From Spongilla lacustris (lineage: Eukaryota > Porifera > Demospongiae > Spongillida > Spongillidae): DNA of 64,000 bases. Location: the NCBI GenBank assembly GCA_949361645.1, contig OX442431.1:4729645-4793644 (forward strand). The letters are read 5' to 3'. The position numbers and the translations under genes are program-made. Each line of letters opens with the position of its first letter. Within the stretch, counting starts at the first letter, position 1. Under the pieces are notes generated by a model. The model searched no databases, was not told the origin of the DNA, and worked only from the letters and a program-made list of their open reading frames with translations. Shown here one piece after another: positions 1 to 10,572 of the stretch.

Positions 1-946
1 TAACTCATCCTTGCTGATTGTACTGTATCTTGGTTGACGCAAGTTCATGATTATGTCTGGTAGCTTCTTAACAGCCGGTGTTAAAGGAGGAGGAGCAGAC
101 ACTAGTGGTTGTAGTTGGGTTAAAATAGCAGATTTCGGCATTATTGCCTTCAACCCTTTGAAGAACATTTTCTGGTCATGCGAGAATGGCTGCTGCCGTT
201 TCAAATTGGTGGCCAATATTCGGCTGGTATCATTGGTAGGTTGAGGAGCAACATGAAGCTTTGGCCTTTTGAATTGGATATCAGCAATACGAGCAGGCTG
301 GTGCTAAATGATAAATATACAAGTAATGGCATAGGCTTGATATACAATAGATATGCACTTATACCTTAGTACTAAACACTTCATTCCATTGACAAGAGCT
401 GGATGTAACAGCCGCGTGTATCCATTACGTGTAGCAGCTTCTACTTTGAATAGGATGGCAGCAACATGGGAACACCCTTCACCTAAGCTGATATAAAAGA
501 AATATCATATACACATAATACATTTCATTTCATAATGATTACATGCATGTACTGTAGTACATATGTAGGCTCACCCAGCCATGCAGGTACAGTGAGTGGG
601 CCGCCATCTACCACCTCCTGCATCTTTCTCATCTCACTACCTCCCATCCCTCTTATCCACACTCACTATAGCCTTCCTCCCTCATCCCTCTACCTCGTCA
701 CTCTCCCTCCTCCCTCTCCCAGTGGGCTGCCACTATATCTCCATTCTTGGTCGCTACCCAAGCGCTGTGAGCATTTTCTGGATTTCTCATGCTTGGGTTC
801 TAGAGAGCCTTTAGTTTCACACACTCACTTGTGTTTCTTAGATCACATCCGCTAGTGAAATAGTTGTACGCATCCAATTGCTTCCACTGCAGCATTTGCT
901 GACGTGTGTAGACTCCAGGGAGATCAACAGGTGGCCAATGAGACAT
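1..946 (-). pseudogene. SWIM zinc-finger / YqaJ-type recombinase-like gene, 5' part, decayed
   Basis: Reading the minus strand, conserved blocks of the metazoan multicopy family with a SWIM-like zinc finger followed by a YqaJ-type nuclease appear in the right order. These are an N-terminal block with start ATG at 946-944 (WPPVDLPGVYTRQQ, then WKQLDAYNYF), then NAHSAWVATKNG near 735-790, CTCMAG near 577-592, GEGCSHVAAILFKVEAA (exon 365-487), CQWNEVF, and a Pro-rich exon with FKRPK (1-303, acceptor at 304-305). Introns are supported at 488-574 and 304-364. Damage is visible: an in-frame TAG just before NPSMRNPENA, about 130 bp of CT-rich insertion splitting the block before CTCMAG, and a 1-nt frameshift in exon 365-487. 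The YqaJ catalytic part would lie left of the window. Family assignment is from remembered motifs; sequencing error could explain one lesion but hardly all three. Confidence 0.6.
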
Positions 947-993
947 ATCCCTTCACAAAGCTGATCGAGTTTTTACTTAGCAACAGTTTAGGG

Positions 994-1938
994 CAGTGCT
1001 GCCGCGATATGGTCTTCAGCCGATATCGCCTATATCGCGATATATCGCGATATGAGTAAAATATCGCGATATAGTATCGCGATATATTTAAGTATATTCA
1101 TCGATCAATAACCACACCATTTACATGCATGCGTTGTTGTGGTGGCGACACAAGAACAAACATATAAAATGCTATTTGGCGCGGGAGGGGGGGAAAGAGA
1201 CACTGTACCAATTGGTATACATATACCGGTATACATGAATAGAGTGTTGCCAAAATGATATAAGGAAGTATCTAGCTATATCTTAACCTCGACTGTACCT
1301 TTAGAAAGGGCCTGCTCCATGCACGGCATGAGTTTTATACACCAGAAAAGAAATCATGCATGAAGTCACTCACTCGACCGACCGGCTGGATAAATACATT
1401 TTTTGTGGCACAAAAGCAGCACAATATCACATGCAGGAAAAGAATTTAAGAGAGGATTAAATCACTACGTGATTGAGTATTTTAAATTATATGCTTTCCG
1501 ATCACATAATGATTTTATGGCTCCATTCATCTTCCTCATCGAAAAAAAAAAGACCACAACCGTTTAACCATAACCGTGAACTCTTCCGTGACAATATTTC
1601 GGGAAATAATTCATGTCAGGACTTATTAAAAGCGTTCGCGCGCAGTTACACGTTTAAATACGTCAGTACATGGGCGGCTGAATTTCAATGGGGGCGGAAT
1701 ATGTGCACGCAGCACCGCAGCTGAATTCGAATGTATGTGCTAGTGTGGCCCAACACTAGTTGAATGACTATTCGTATATTTCCGTCTTTCTCCGTCTATT
1801 CTTCCGTCTATCTCCGTATATCCACGTACGTTTGTATCGCGATATGACCAAAAAAATATCGCGATATATCGCATATCGCGATATATAAAAAATATCGCGA
1901 TATATCGCATATCGCGATATATCGCGGCAGCCGGCCCT
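994..1938. mobile_element. Non-autonomous hAT-like DNA transposon with ATATCGCGATAT subterminal palindromes
   Basis: The element is bounded by a perfect 8-bp direct repeat, GTTTAGGG, at 986-993 and 939-946 of the second kilobase (1939-1946), the size typical of hAT insertions. The ends are imperfect inverted repeats sharing GCTGCCGCGATAT. Inside each end lies a cluster of copies of the palindrome ATATCGCGATAT or variants (about 1009-1090 and 1836-1928). The 945-bp interior has no convincing transposase, so it would depend on an enzyme supplied elsewhere. The superfamily call rests on target-site length and element structure only. Confidence 0.7.
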
Positions 1939-1946
1939 GTTTAGGG

Positions 1947-2584
1947 GTTGTCCGCCAAGGATAAGGTTTAAAGACGCTGGCCGATAGCATTCAAAGAACT
2001 AAAGTAATCCATTTCACACATAACTACAAAACATGTGCTTTTTCCCGATGCTCACCGTTGAATCTTTCCCACCAGTGGGTGTGGTCTAACGCGACGTTAC
2101 GTGATTACATTCCCGCTTCACACCTTTCTGTGGATACGATCTATTGCACCGTAAAAGCAGAATTCTTTCATGCATGAATCCATCCTTTACCTTTTATGTT
2201 AAACCAGTCGCTTCATGCTGTGAAAGCACACGTTCGGAAGGGGCGCTTGATGCTGGTACATCTTAGCCATTGGGGAATGTTCCACCATGCAGTACATGCG
2301 AAAATTCAAGGAACGACTTCGATTTCAAGAAATTCAATCCACAGATTGAAACTAAGTAGTCTAGGGACCAGGCTGGCTGCATTTTTACGATCGACTGTTA
2401 GGACGGTCTCTCTAGACTCTAGTCTAGTAAGTCTACTGTACTTCAATTTCAGGTCTTGTGCCACACTGCCACTATACATGTATACGGATCAGGCGGTCCT
2501 TCGGGGTTGTTTTGAACACTCCCGGACGGTCATGGTCAGCGTGAAATTTGTCCTTTGGCGGACGGTCAAGGCTGACTGCTTTAG
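1947..2584. other. Intergenic stretch without recognised genes
   Basis: A plus-strand reading frame of 137 codons at 2196-2609 runs into the adjacent MITE and has no recognisable motif. I see no other coding or RNA signal here. Confidence 0.4.
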
Positions 2585-2586
2585 TA

Positions 2587-2755
2587 TCCCAGCAAAAAAA
2601 CTTACTTAAGATCAGACTTAAGATCTTTCGTACGATTATTAATGAACTTTATCCATATCTAAGCATAAGCGGTAGTTTTCTTATTACACACTATCTAAAT
2701 TTTATTGTTGTCCTATAAGATTTTTTAAGATCCGAGTAAGAATTTTTTGCTGGGA
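2587..2755. mobile_element. 169-bp MITE with TA target duplication
   Basis: The ends form inverted repeats beginning TCCCAGCAAAAAA and continuing through a TTAC/GATC stretch for about 27 bp with few mismatches. The dinucleotide TA flanks both sides (2585-2586 and 2756-2757), as in Tc1/mariner-type insertions. There is no coding capacity. Confidence 0.65.
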
Positions 2756-3056
2756 TAGTCTCGCAAGCTTCACCCGTCTCCAGTCCCACTTACGTCGTCA
2801 AAATGCGCGTGTGACGTTTAACAGTGCATGCGCTTTTTGCGCGCAACATCTTTCTCCCAGGCTGCATGATATGCTGTCCCTGCGTATAAATATCTGTGTG
2901 ATGTGATAGGTATGGGGGAGGGGGGGAGGGGGGAGGGGGGGGGGAGGGACAAGATTTAGTGAAGTTCCATATAGTTAACATGTATACAAAATGCAACTGC
3001 ATGCAAGTATCTAAGGTTTATCCAAGCTATTTCTAACTCAAATAGTTGCACTGAGT

Positions 3057-5176
3057 TTAAAGACCTTTGCTAAAAATTTGCCACCGAGATCGTTTCAGGG
3101 CTTGCTTTGTCTGTTCATGATCTAAATAGACCTTTGTGTCATCCTCTACTTGCACATCTTTGTATTTAATTTGATCCTTTCTTTTTCGTTCCATTTTTTC
3201 TTGTTCTTTTTCTTCTAGTTCTTTTATTTTCCTCCGATTTTCTGCTTCAGTTTGTTTCCTTTCAACTTCTCTTATCCTTTCTTCATCTATCTGTTGCACT
3301 CGTCCCTTTACTCTCTTTTGTTCTTCCTTTATCCTTTCTTTCTCCTGTTCTTCTTCTCTACTTTTCCTTTCCGCTTCATGCCACTTCCTTGTTTCATAAT
3401 CTGTCCTAAGCTTCGCTAATCTTTGATTTTCTGCAGTACTTGCTCTGATTCTTTGTGCTTCCCCATCTTTTTTGTCTTCAATCCATTTTAGCTGCTTTTT
3501 CCTTTCCACTTTTTTTCTTTTATCTTCTACTTCAGCTTCTCCTTTATTCCTCCCATCCTCCGCTTTTCTTTTTGTCTCATTTTCTTCATCTGCCCATTTC
3601 TTAGCTTTATCATCTGCCTCCTTTTTCCTCTGTTTCTCGTCTGCTTTCCGTTTCCTCTCTTCCTCTAATTCTATTGTTTTCTTATCTCGCTCTTCTTTTT
3701 GCCTCATTTTTACCTCTTGCTCTCTTACACTCCTTTCTTTCTCCATTCGTTCTTTCTCCTCTTTTAGTTTCAGCACTGAAAATGCCCTTGAAGTACTACT
3801 CGATTGTTTTAAATTTCGTAATTCCTGCTCAGTTTTGCTTGCAAGAGTACCTTTTTTCTCTTCCTCTTCTTCCATTTTTTTCTTATATTGCTCAAATTCT
3901 TGCTTTATTTTATCTGATTTTCTCTTTCTTCTTCTCTCCTTTCCCTTTCCGCTTCATGCCACTTCCTTATTTCATAATCTGTCCTAGGCTTCACTAATCT
4001 TTGATTTTCTGCAGTACTTGCTCTGATTCTTTGCATCTTTTTTGTCTTCAATCCATTTTAGCTGCTTTTTCCTTTCCTCTTCTTTTCTTTTATCTTCTTG
4101 TTCAGCCTCTCTTTTTTTCCTCTCATTGTCCGCTTTTCTTTTTGCCTCTTTTTCTTCATCCGCCCTTTTCTTTGCTTTATCATCTGCCTCCTTTTTCCTC
4201 TGTTTCTCGTGTGCTTACATTTTCCTCTTTTCCTCATCTGGTATTTTTTTCTTATCTAGCTCGCTCTTCTTTTTGCTTCATTTCTATCTCTTGTTCTCTT
4301 CTTTCTTTCTCCATTCGTTCTTTCTCCTCTTTTTGTCTCATCACTGCATATGCCCTTGAAGTACTACCCGATTTTTTTAGATATCGTAATTCCTGCTCAG
4401 TTTTGCTTGCTTGAGTACCTTTCTTCTCTTCCTCTTCAAGTTCTGCAACAGCATCTTGATCTAGTACATATCGACCGCTGGAAAAAGTGGCTTGCATAAA
4501 TGCCAAATATGAATCACATGATTTCATTCGAGTTAAGCATGTTACCCAAAGTTCAGCAAGGTAATCCGCACTCTTTTTTTGTATGCCGCAGCGTGCAGAT
4601 ACATACAAAAGCATTCGCGTTTTCTTGTAACCAGCTGCAACAAATGGTACTGTTGAGAATACATCGGGTGAAACATTACACTGGTTCAAGCAGTTTCTTC
4701 AACATAGGCCACAAATCTTCTTAGGTTCCCAATTATCTTCATTCTCCTTGAGATCATTTTGCAGTTTGTTAGCTCTCGTGAATACCACTATAACTTTCTC
4801 CCACAACGCATTCCCAAATTTTTTGCTTAGCATTTCGATGGCTTTGTTTTCTTGAGGTAACCATCTCTCTGCATTAAAATCAATACAGTACAAAACCAAT
4901 TCGACGGAATTGTAGCACGTGCTCATCTTTTCAATGTACTGATCATCGTTTTCTGTACCGTCTTGAAGCCCTGGAGAATCGTATATTGTAATCCGCACAC
5001 CATGTATTCTCCTATGCACCGCCTGCACATCGTCGGTAACATGGCCAAGCCTTGTACCCTCTCCTGGTCCTCCTGTACGACAGACGTTTGCCCCGAAAAT
5101 TTCATTGATCAAAGAGGATTTTCCGATTCCCGTCCTACCGCAGACGAGGATAGTTATTAATGGTTCGTCTCTCCCA
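3057..5176 (-). pseudogene. AIG1/GIMAP-like GTPase, degenerate duplicate of the 12196-13821 gene
   Basis: This is a near-identical copy of the intact GTPase gene at 12196-13821. A 16-bp deletion near 5166-5170, relative to the intact copy, shifts the frame just after the original start, so the frame with the P-loop has no start. Two further deletions (about 7 and 8 bp) near 4690-4725 break the end of the GTPase domain. The Lys/Glu-rich coiled-coil region is present twice (about 3360-3900 and 3940-4440), so the copy also carries an internal duplication. The C-terminus is shortened by about 25 bp. Open fragments remain at 4699-5112, 4252-4689 and 3057-3875; the last could still give a coiled-coil peptide, but no intact GTPase can be made. 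Homology with the other locus extends into both flanks (about 2770 to 5375). Confidence 0.75.
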
Positions 5177-5552
5177 TTTGTGTAGAGCTAGATTAGACTG
5201 AATACTTCCAATAAAAGGACTTCGTATATATATTATTATTATAATTACAATTATTTTTATCATAATAATTATTATAATGCCTATAGCTAAATGCAGAAGT
5301 ATTGACTAGACTGTCATCAACCGTTGTACTCTATATTGTTTCCCTGCATTGATGTATATGTCTCATTCACAAGCTATAATTATCCATAATCGAGACCACC
5401 TTGCATTAGACTCCAGCAGAGTCCAACGCTACGTCACCCCGGACTGTAGCTGTTCTAGACTGAGATCATTACTTTCGCGCCAAGCCTTTCAAAATGTTCC
5501 ATACATGCACTCTACCTTAATTCTAACTGGCAGCTATTCTACATTAGCATGC
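5177..5552. other. Upstream flank of the duplicated GTPase locus
   Basis: It contains an AT-rich TTATTA microsatellite (5228-5280), then sequence matching 13900-14110 (for example the stretch around GTTGTACTCTATATTGTTTCCCTGC). The last 25 bases (5526-5552) instead match the reverse complement of about 14150-14200. No coding signal is recognised. Confidence 0.5.
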
Positions 5553-5801
5553 TGTAATAACTCAACACACACAGAGTTATACAAGTACAGCATATACAAC
5601 ACCATACACGGAATGGCCAAGTCCAGAAGAGTGGGAGTGACGGGTAGAGCCTCAATAGTCCAGCTATCTAACTCCGGGTTGCCAACTGAACCGTACTTAC
5701 AATTCCAGCGCTTAAAAGAGTCTGCCTCACGTGCCTGTTAGTCTAGAAGGTTCTATTGCAGCCCCATAGTCTGCTGTTAATAATAAATTACAATTACTAC
5801 A
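5553..5801 (-). repeat. 3' LTR of the gypsy element
   Basis: 249 bp, nearly identical to 10573-10817. On the element's strand it begins TGTAGTAATTG and ends GAGTTATTACA. The purine tract AGGGGAGAAG (5802-5811) lies directly before it on that strand and is the likely polypurine primer. Confidence 0.9.
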
Positions 5802-5810
5802 CTTCTCCCC

Positions 5811-8579
5811 TCATAAGCCATAACGCTCCGGGGGTCGGTGAGGACGAGTAGAGCGTCTGGGCAGAAGAGGGACAGTTTCAAGGTCGGCCACTGGAGGAGC
5901 CTCTTCTTCTAAAGGGTCAGGATCCGGCTCGACTTCCGCGATGGGAGGGGCTGGTGCCTGCGGTAATTCAGCTTGTCTGTCTGCCATTGTGACAATGGTT
6001 GGCAGAGGGTCCAATTCTGGCTGCTGAAATGTTCCAGAGTCCCTCTTACCCCCGGTAATCCGCTCCTTGACATGGTCAACATGATAACGGCTTTCTGTGC
6101 CATCATCCAACGTTACAACCAGTGTCAATGGACCCCGTACAGCAGTAACTTTTCCTGGTATCCATTTTGGCATCCCTCTGTGGTTTAGGACATACACTTC
6201 TTCACCCACCTGAAATGAGCGTTGTCTTGTGTGCACGTCATGATTCTCCTTCTGTCTTTCTTGATTTTTAGTCACGTGATGTTCCACAGATGGAAAAATG
6301 AAATCCAAGTGCGAGCGCGGTTTCCTCCCCAACAACAGCTCAGCAGGTGATCTTCCTGTGGTAGAATGGGGTGTTAACCTGTACTGGAAAAGGAACCGAG
6401 ATAAGCATGTGTCAATATCCCCTGATGTCTTCCTTAAGGCATTTTTCACAGTTTGCACTGCTCGTTCAGCCAATCCATTAGTGGCTGGGTGGTAGGGAGC
6501 ACTTCTAATGTGTCTGAATCCATTACGTTGAACAAAGGTTTGGAACTCCGTACTGGTGAAGGCCGTGCCGTTGTCAGACACCAACACCTCTGGGAGACCA
6601 TGACATGAAAATACTTGTCGGAGCACTCGTATGGCCTGCTGGGAAGATGTGGAGGAAACAACAGCAGCCTCCAACCATTTGGAGTGAGCATCCACCATGA
6701 CAAAAATGATTTTACCCAGAAAAGGGCCACAAAAGTCCACATGAATGCGAGACCAGGGTTTTGTAGGCCACTCCCAAGGATGCAGTGGGGACTTAGGTGG
6801 GGACCTACTATTTACTTGGCAAGCCTCACATGATTTCACCATTGCTTCGAGTTCAGCGTCAAGTCCTGGCCACCACACCACACTCCTGGCCAGAGATTTC
6901 ATTCGAGATACCCCTGGATGGCCATCGTGTAGAATCTTGATTATTGGTACCCTTCCAGGTGGAGGTACCACTACACGACTTCCCCAAAGGATACAACCAT
7001 CTTCGTTTGACTGTGTTCTCCAGCCATGAAGCACCATTCTCCTGACCACTGAGAGCACCGGGTCTTTGTCTGTCCACCGTCGAATAGATGTAGCTGTAAC
7101 CACCGAGCTCATGTCAGAAAAGGCCTGCAGCATGAGTATTGTATCCCCAGGTGTAGGGACCTCTTCAGGGGCCTCCGCTAAAGGCAATCTGCTTAGCCCA
7201 TCAGCATTGCCTTGATTCTTGCCTGGTCTGAACACCATCTGGTAGTTATACGCACTCAGAGTTAGTGCCCATCTTTGTATCCTGGAAGAGGCCATCGTTG
7301 GCACTGGTTTTGTCTCACTGAAGAGAAACTGGAGTGGTTTGTGATCTGAGTACACAACAAACTGTCTACCAAAGAGGAACTGGTGAAACTTCTTAACACC
7401 CCATACTACAGCCAAACCTTCCTTTTCTATTTGTGAATAGTTCTTCTCTGCAGGTGCCAAAGACCGTGATGCATACGCTATTGGTCTGTCTGACCCATCT
7501 TCCTGCAAGTGTGATAACACTACTCCGATTCCATAAGGAGAGGCATCACACGAGAGGGCAATTTTCTTTGAGGGATCAAAGTGGACCAGCAAAACATCTG
7601 AGGTGAGCTGGAACTTAGCCTTCTGGAATGCAGCTGCCTGATCTGCTCCCCAACTCCACCGTTGGTGTTTGGTGAGCAGCTTGTACAGTGGTGCCAGTGT
7701 GTCTGCAAGACAAGGCAAAAATTTTGCGTAATAGTTCACCAACCCCAAAAAAGACTTCAGCTGTGAGATATCTTCAGGCACTGGTGCATCCACTATAGCT
7801 CTGCGCTTTTCCTTAGTAGGGCTGATTCCCTCTCCTGAGATATGGTAACCAAGGTACTCCACGCTAGGCAGCATAAATTTGCACTTTGTTCTCTTCAATT
7901 TGATGCCACACTCTCCTAATCTTGACATCACCTTCTCCAAAGTCACCAAGTGCTCCTTTTCAGTTGAATCTGCAACTAAAATATCGTCAATGTACACATG
8001 TACATGTGGAATACCCTGCAATATTCTCTCCATGGTTCGTTGGAAGATGGCAGGAGCCGACGTAACTCCAAACGGCATACGATTGTATCTGAAAAGACCC
8101 TTATGAGTGGTGATGGTGACATACTCCTTTGATTTTTCATCCAGTGGCAGCTGTAGGTAGGCACGAGACAAGTCCAGTTTTGAGAAAACTTTTCCTCCTG
8201 TCAGTGAAGCAAGCAGATCATTGATTCTGGGAAGGGGATACGATTCAACATTAGCCACACTATTCACAGTTACTTTATAGTCTCCACACAACCGCAAACT
8301 ACCATCAGATTTTAGCACTGGTACCACTGGCGCCGCCCATTCAGAAAATTTCACAGGTTCTATAATACCATCCCGCTGTAGCCTTTCCAATTCTTCTTCA
8401 ATTCTTCCTTTTAAGGCAAATGGGACTGGCCGTGGTCTGAAAAAGCGTGGCCTTGCCGACTCATCGACGTGTATTTTCACTTCAACCCCCTTCACTCGAC
8501 CCAGTTCTTCTTTGAAAAGATCTGCATAACGATCAAGCAATTTTTTCCACACCCTTGTCGATCCCTGGGTTTCCTGCAT
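5811..8579 (-). CDS. Retrotransposon pol: reverse transcriptase, RNase H, integrase
   Basis: A 922-codon open frame. Reverse transcriptase is marked by the YIDD active-site box (about residues 195-200), followed by RNase H with an LSCDASPYG block. Integrase has an HX3H...CX2C zinc finger (HDGHPGV ... CEAC) and a catalytic core with HVDFCGP, SDNGTAF and a downstream Glu in NGLAERAVQT. There is no chromodomain; the C-terminus is a short basic and Pro-rich region. The stop overlaps the polypurine tract. The frame starts inside, and out of phase with, the protease frame; an A6 run near 8536-8541 is the likely frameshift point. These enzymes copy element RNA to DNA and integrate it; this copy is probably not autonomous. 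Confidence 0.9.
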   Translation of the reverse strand: MQETQGSTRVWKKLLDRYADLFKEELGRVKGVEVKIHVDESARPRFFRPRPVPFALKGRIEEELERLQRDGIIEPVKFSEWAAPVVPVLKSDGSLRLCGDYKVTVNSVANVESYPLPRINDLLASLTGGKVFSKLDLSRAYLQLPLDEKSKEYVTITTHKGLFRYNRMPFGVTSAPAIFQRTMERILQGIPHVHVYIDDILVADSTEKEHLVTLEKVMSRLGECGIKLKRTKCKFMLPSVEYLGYHISGEGISPTKEKRRAIVDAPVPEDISQLKSFLGLVNYYAKFLPCLADTLAPLYKLLTKHQRWSWGADQAAAFQKAKFQLTSDVLLVHFDPSKKIALSCDASPYGIGVVLSHLQEDGSDRPIAYASRSLAPAEKNYSQIEKEGLAVVWGVKKFHQFLFGRQFVVYSDHKPLQFLFSETKPVPTMASSRIQRWALTLSAYNYQMVFRPGKNQGNADGLSRLPLAEAPEEVPTPGDTILMLQAFSDMSSVVTATSIRRWTDKDPVLSVVRRMVLHGWRTQSNEDGCILWGSRVVVPPPGRVPIIKILHDGHPGVSRMKSLARSVVWWPGLDAELEAMVKSCEACQVNSRSPPKSPLHPWEWPTKPWSRIHVDFCGPFLGKIIFVMVDAHSKWLEAAVVSSTSSQQAIRVLRQVFSCHGLPEVLVSDNGTAFTSTEFQTFVQRNGFRHIRSAPYHPATNGLAERAVQTVKNALRKTSGDIDTCLSRFLFQYRLTPHSTTGRSPAELLLGRKPRSHLDFIFPSVEHHVTKNQERQKENHDVHTRQRSFQVGEEVYVLNHRGMPKWIPGKVTAVRGPLTLVVTLDDGTESRYHVDHVKERITGGKRDSGTFQQPELDPLPTIVTMADRQAELPQAPAPPIAEVEPDPDPLEEEAPPVADLETVPLLPRRSTRPHRPPERYGL

Positions 8580-8802
8580 AAAAAACAGACAGGTTAGGCT
8601 TCAGTTTACTTAACCAATCACGCCCCATCAAGGATGGACCATCTCCTTCTACTACCAGCAAATCCAATGAAAGCGTTTCATTATCATACTGCACTGAAAG
8701 TGAAATTTTGCCCTTGATGTTAATCTTCTCTCCAGTGTAAGTACGCAGGTGAACATCTGTTCTTTGTAGTAAGGGACGCTCAACGTACTTAAGGGCTGGC
8801 AC
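8533..8802 (-). pseudogene. Retrotransposon protease, C-terminal half
   Basis: The frame carries the end of a retropepsin-like domain (LVVEGDGPSLMGRDWLSKL). The catalytic DTGA half lies beyond an 800-bp interruption at about 9640-9650. It reads toward pol but is in a different frame from it. Confidence 0.7.
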
Positions 8803-9598
8803 CGTTCATTTCTCTTTAATTACGCGGCGCGCGCATGACGTCATCAAGGTATAACAGTTTAACCACCATGCACCAGCGGATATTGAATGACGAGTAAATA
8901 GCTATCGTGTGACAACTTTTGAACAGAAGGAGTTTTGAATGGAGCTGTTTTCAAAATCGGCCTCAACAGTGGATACGCTACACGCTAATGCCAACCGATC
9001 GTTTGCAGGATATAGAAAAGGCAACTAGTGCTTGGATCAATTGGTTTGTTACAGGCGCCGTGGTTGATATGGACGCTGTCTAGCGGAATGATAAAAACTG
9101 TTGTTGTTTCATTACAAAGTAAGTACCTGGGAGTTGAACTAAGGGTTAGGCAGTCTTATTGTGTACGCGGATTATGCAGAAGAGTGTTTTTTGCGGCACT
9201 GCCATTGTACGATTCAAAATGGATAATTCGTTTTAGAGCCATCTAAGGAAGTGGGGGGAAATGACGGCGCAACTGTACATCGGGTCCCTATGCCCATTGT
9301 CAGCGAGGTTTATCCAGTGGAGAGGTAAGGCTGTTGTAGTTTTATGATAAAGTGAGTACTTTGGAGTTAGAATAAGTGTTAGAGAATTATTTTATCCTCG
9401 TGGATTGTGCAGAAGTGTGGTTTTTAAAGATGCTGTCTGTCTTGTGTGTACATAGTGTGTGTGTCTGCTTGTGTGTAGGGAGTAAGCAGCCCCTAGGAGA
9501 CACCAACCCCACCCCTACATCTCTACATTGCCTGCTTCTGTGTGCCTTGTGTGAACTTGGTGTGTGTACATAGTGCGTTGAGCGCTTTTGTTTAGACC
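8803..9598. other. About 800-bp insertion splitting the retrotransposon protease
   Basis: Protease-coding sequence stops near 9600 (after ECTYRRQW on the minus strand) and resumes near 8800. The intervening DNA has no protease or transposase motif. It contains an internal diverged duplication: the segment around 9098-9190 resembles 9328-9418, both carrying a CTGTTGT...AAGTxAGTAC...GGATTxTGCAGAAG pattern, and a TG-rich stretch near 9440-9480. I cannot define a clean target duplication or inverted termini. Confidence 0.5.
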
Positions 9599-9599
9599 A

Positions 9600-10547
9600 C
9601 TGCCTTCTGTAGGTGCACTCGCTGATGATAGTGGCCACAGCTCCCGTGTCTACCTCCATTGACAACTGAACGCCATCAGCAACTACATCTATGGTGAGTG
9701 GAGCTCTGAAGCCTTCTCTAGACAGGGTGAACAGTGTGTATGTCTCTTTCCCCTCTACAGGTGGTAGATTGACCTGCTGTACTGCTGCTGAGCCTCTGGT
9801 AGACCCTCTCCCCCTGCCCTTGGCGCCCGACACCTTGGGACTGCGACAAACACGAGACAAATGGCCTTGTTTGCCACAATTATAGCACACAATGGACGTA
9901 TCTAATAGACAATCCTTTCCGTTGTGCTTACCCCCGCAGCGGTAACATGTGTTTCGTGACCTTGCCTGTACCTCCGAAGTCTTCTGTACCGCGTTGACAG
10001 CCACGGTAACAGAGCGCTGGATCTCTGTGGCATTTTTCTCCGCCGATTCAGCTGACTGCACCAACTCGAAGGCTTTCTTGAACGTGAGCCCGGACTCGGC
10101 CAAAAGCCTGCGCTGTACACTCGAATTACGGACACCACACACGATGCGGTCGCGCAGCATGTCGTCGAGTGTGGCCTTGAAGTCACAATGCTCGGAGAGT
10201 CTCCTTAACTCCGCTACGAACTGTGACACTGTCTCTCCTTCTTTCTGCGTCCTCGAATTAAAATTGTAGCGCTGTACAGTTACAGACGGGGGAGGACAAT
10301 AATGGTCATGCACGCACAAGTTTAACTAACTCGGAGAAGGATTTATCTGCCGGTTTCTCTGGTGCCACAAGGTTGCGTATGACCTGGTAGACGGCGCTCC
10401 CACATGAGCTGAGGAGAACTGCTCGTTTCTTGTCCGCGCGTTATCGATACCATTGACTCCAACAAATTGCTCTAGCCGTTCGCAGTAGCAAGTCCAGTCT
10501 TCGGAATCTGGGTCGAAAGGTCCAAGAGTGCCCAAAAATGTGGCCAT
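9600..10547 (-). pseudogene. Retrotransposon gag and start of protease, frameshifted
   Basis: The reading begins at the ATG at 10547. The matrix/capsid-like part is open to about 10430, then leaves frame near the AAGAAACG stretch, and a 4-bp GTGC duplication near 10305-10315 shifts it again. From 10319 the frame is open through two nucleocapsid zinc knuckles (CYRCGGKHNGKDC and CYNCGKQGHLSRVC, about 9860-9960) and into the protease active site DTGA. Gag packages element RNA into particles. The two frameshifts make this copy non-functional unless they are assembly errors. Confidence 0.8.
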
Positions 10548-10554
10548 TCTGCAG

Positions 10555-10571
10555 TTTTACCCTCGTCGCCA
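10555..10571 (-). other. Putative primer binding site of the gypsy element
   Basis: Directly after the 5' LTR on the element's strand, after one T, is TGGCGACGAGGGTAAAA. It begins with TGG, as expected for complementarity to a tRNA CCA end. The matching tRNA is not identified. Confidence 0.6.
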
Positions 10572-10572
10572 A

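Noticed and set aside
3472..4414. Plus-strand Phe/Ser/Leu-rich frames resembling membrane proteins
   Set aside because: They are the antisense of the Lys/Glu-rich coiled-coil coding region of the GTPase pseudogene; the same occurs at 12301-13112.
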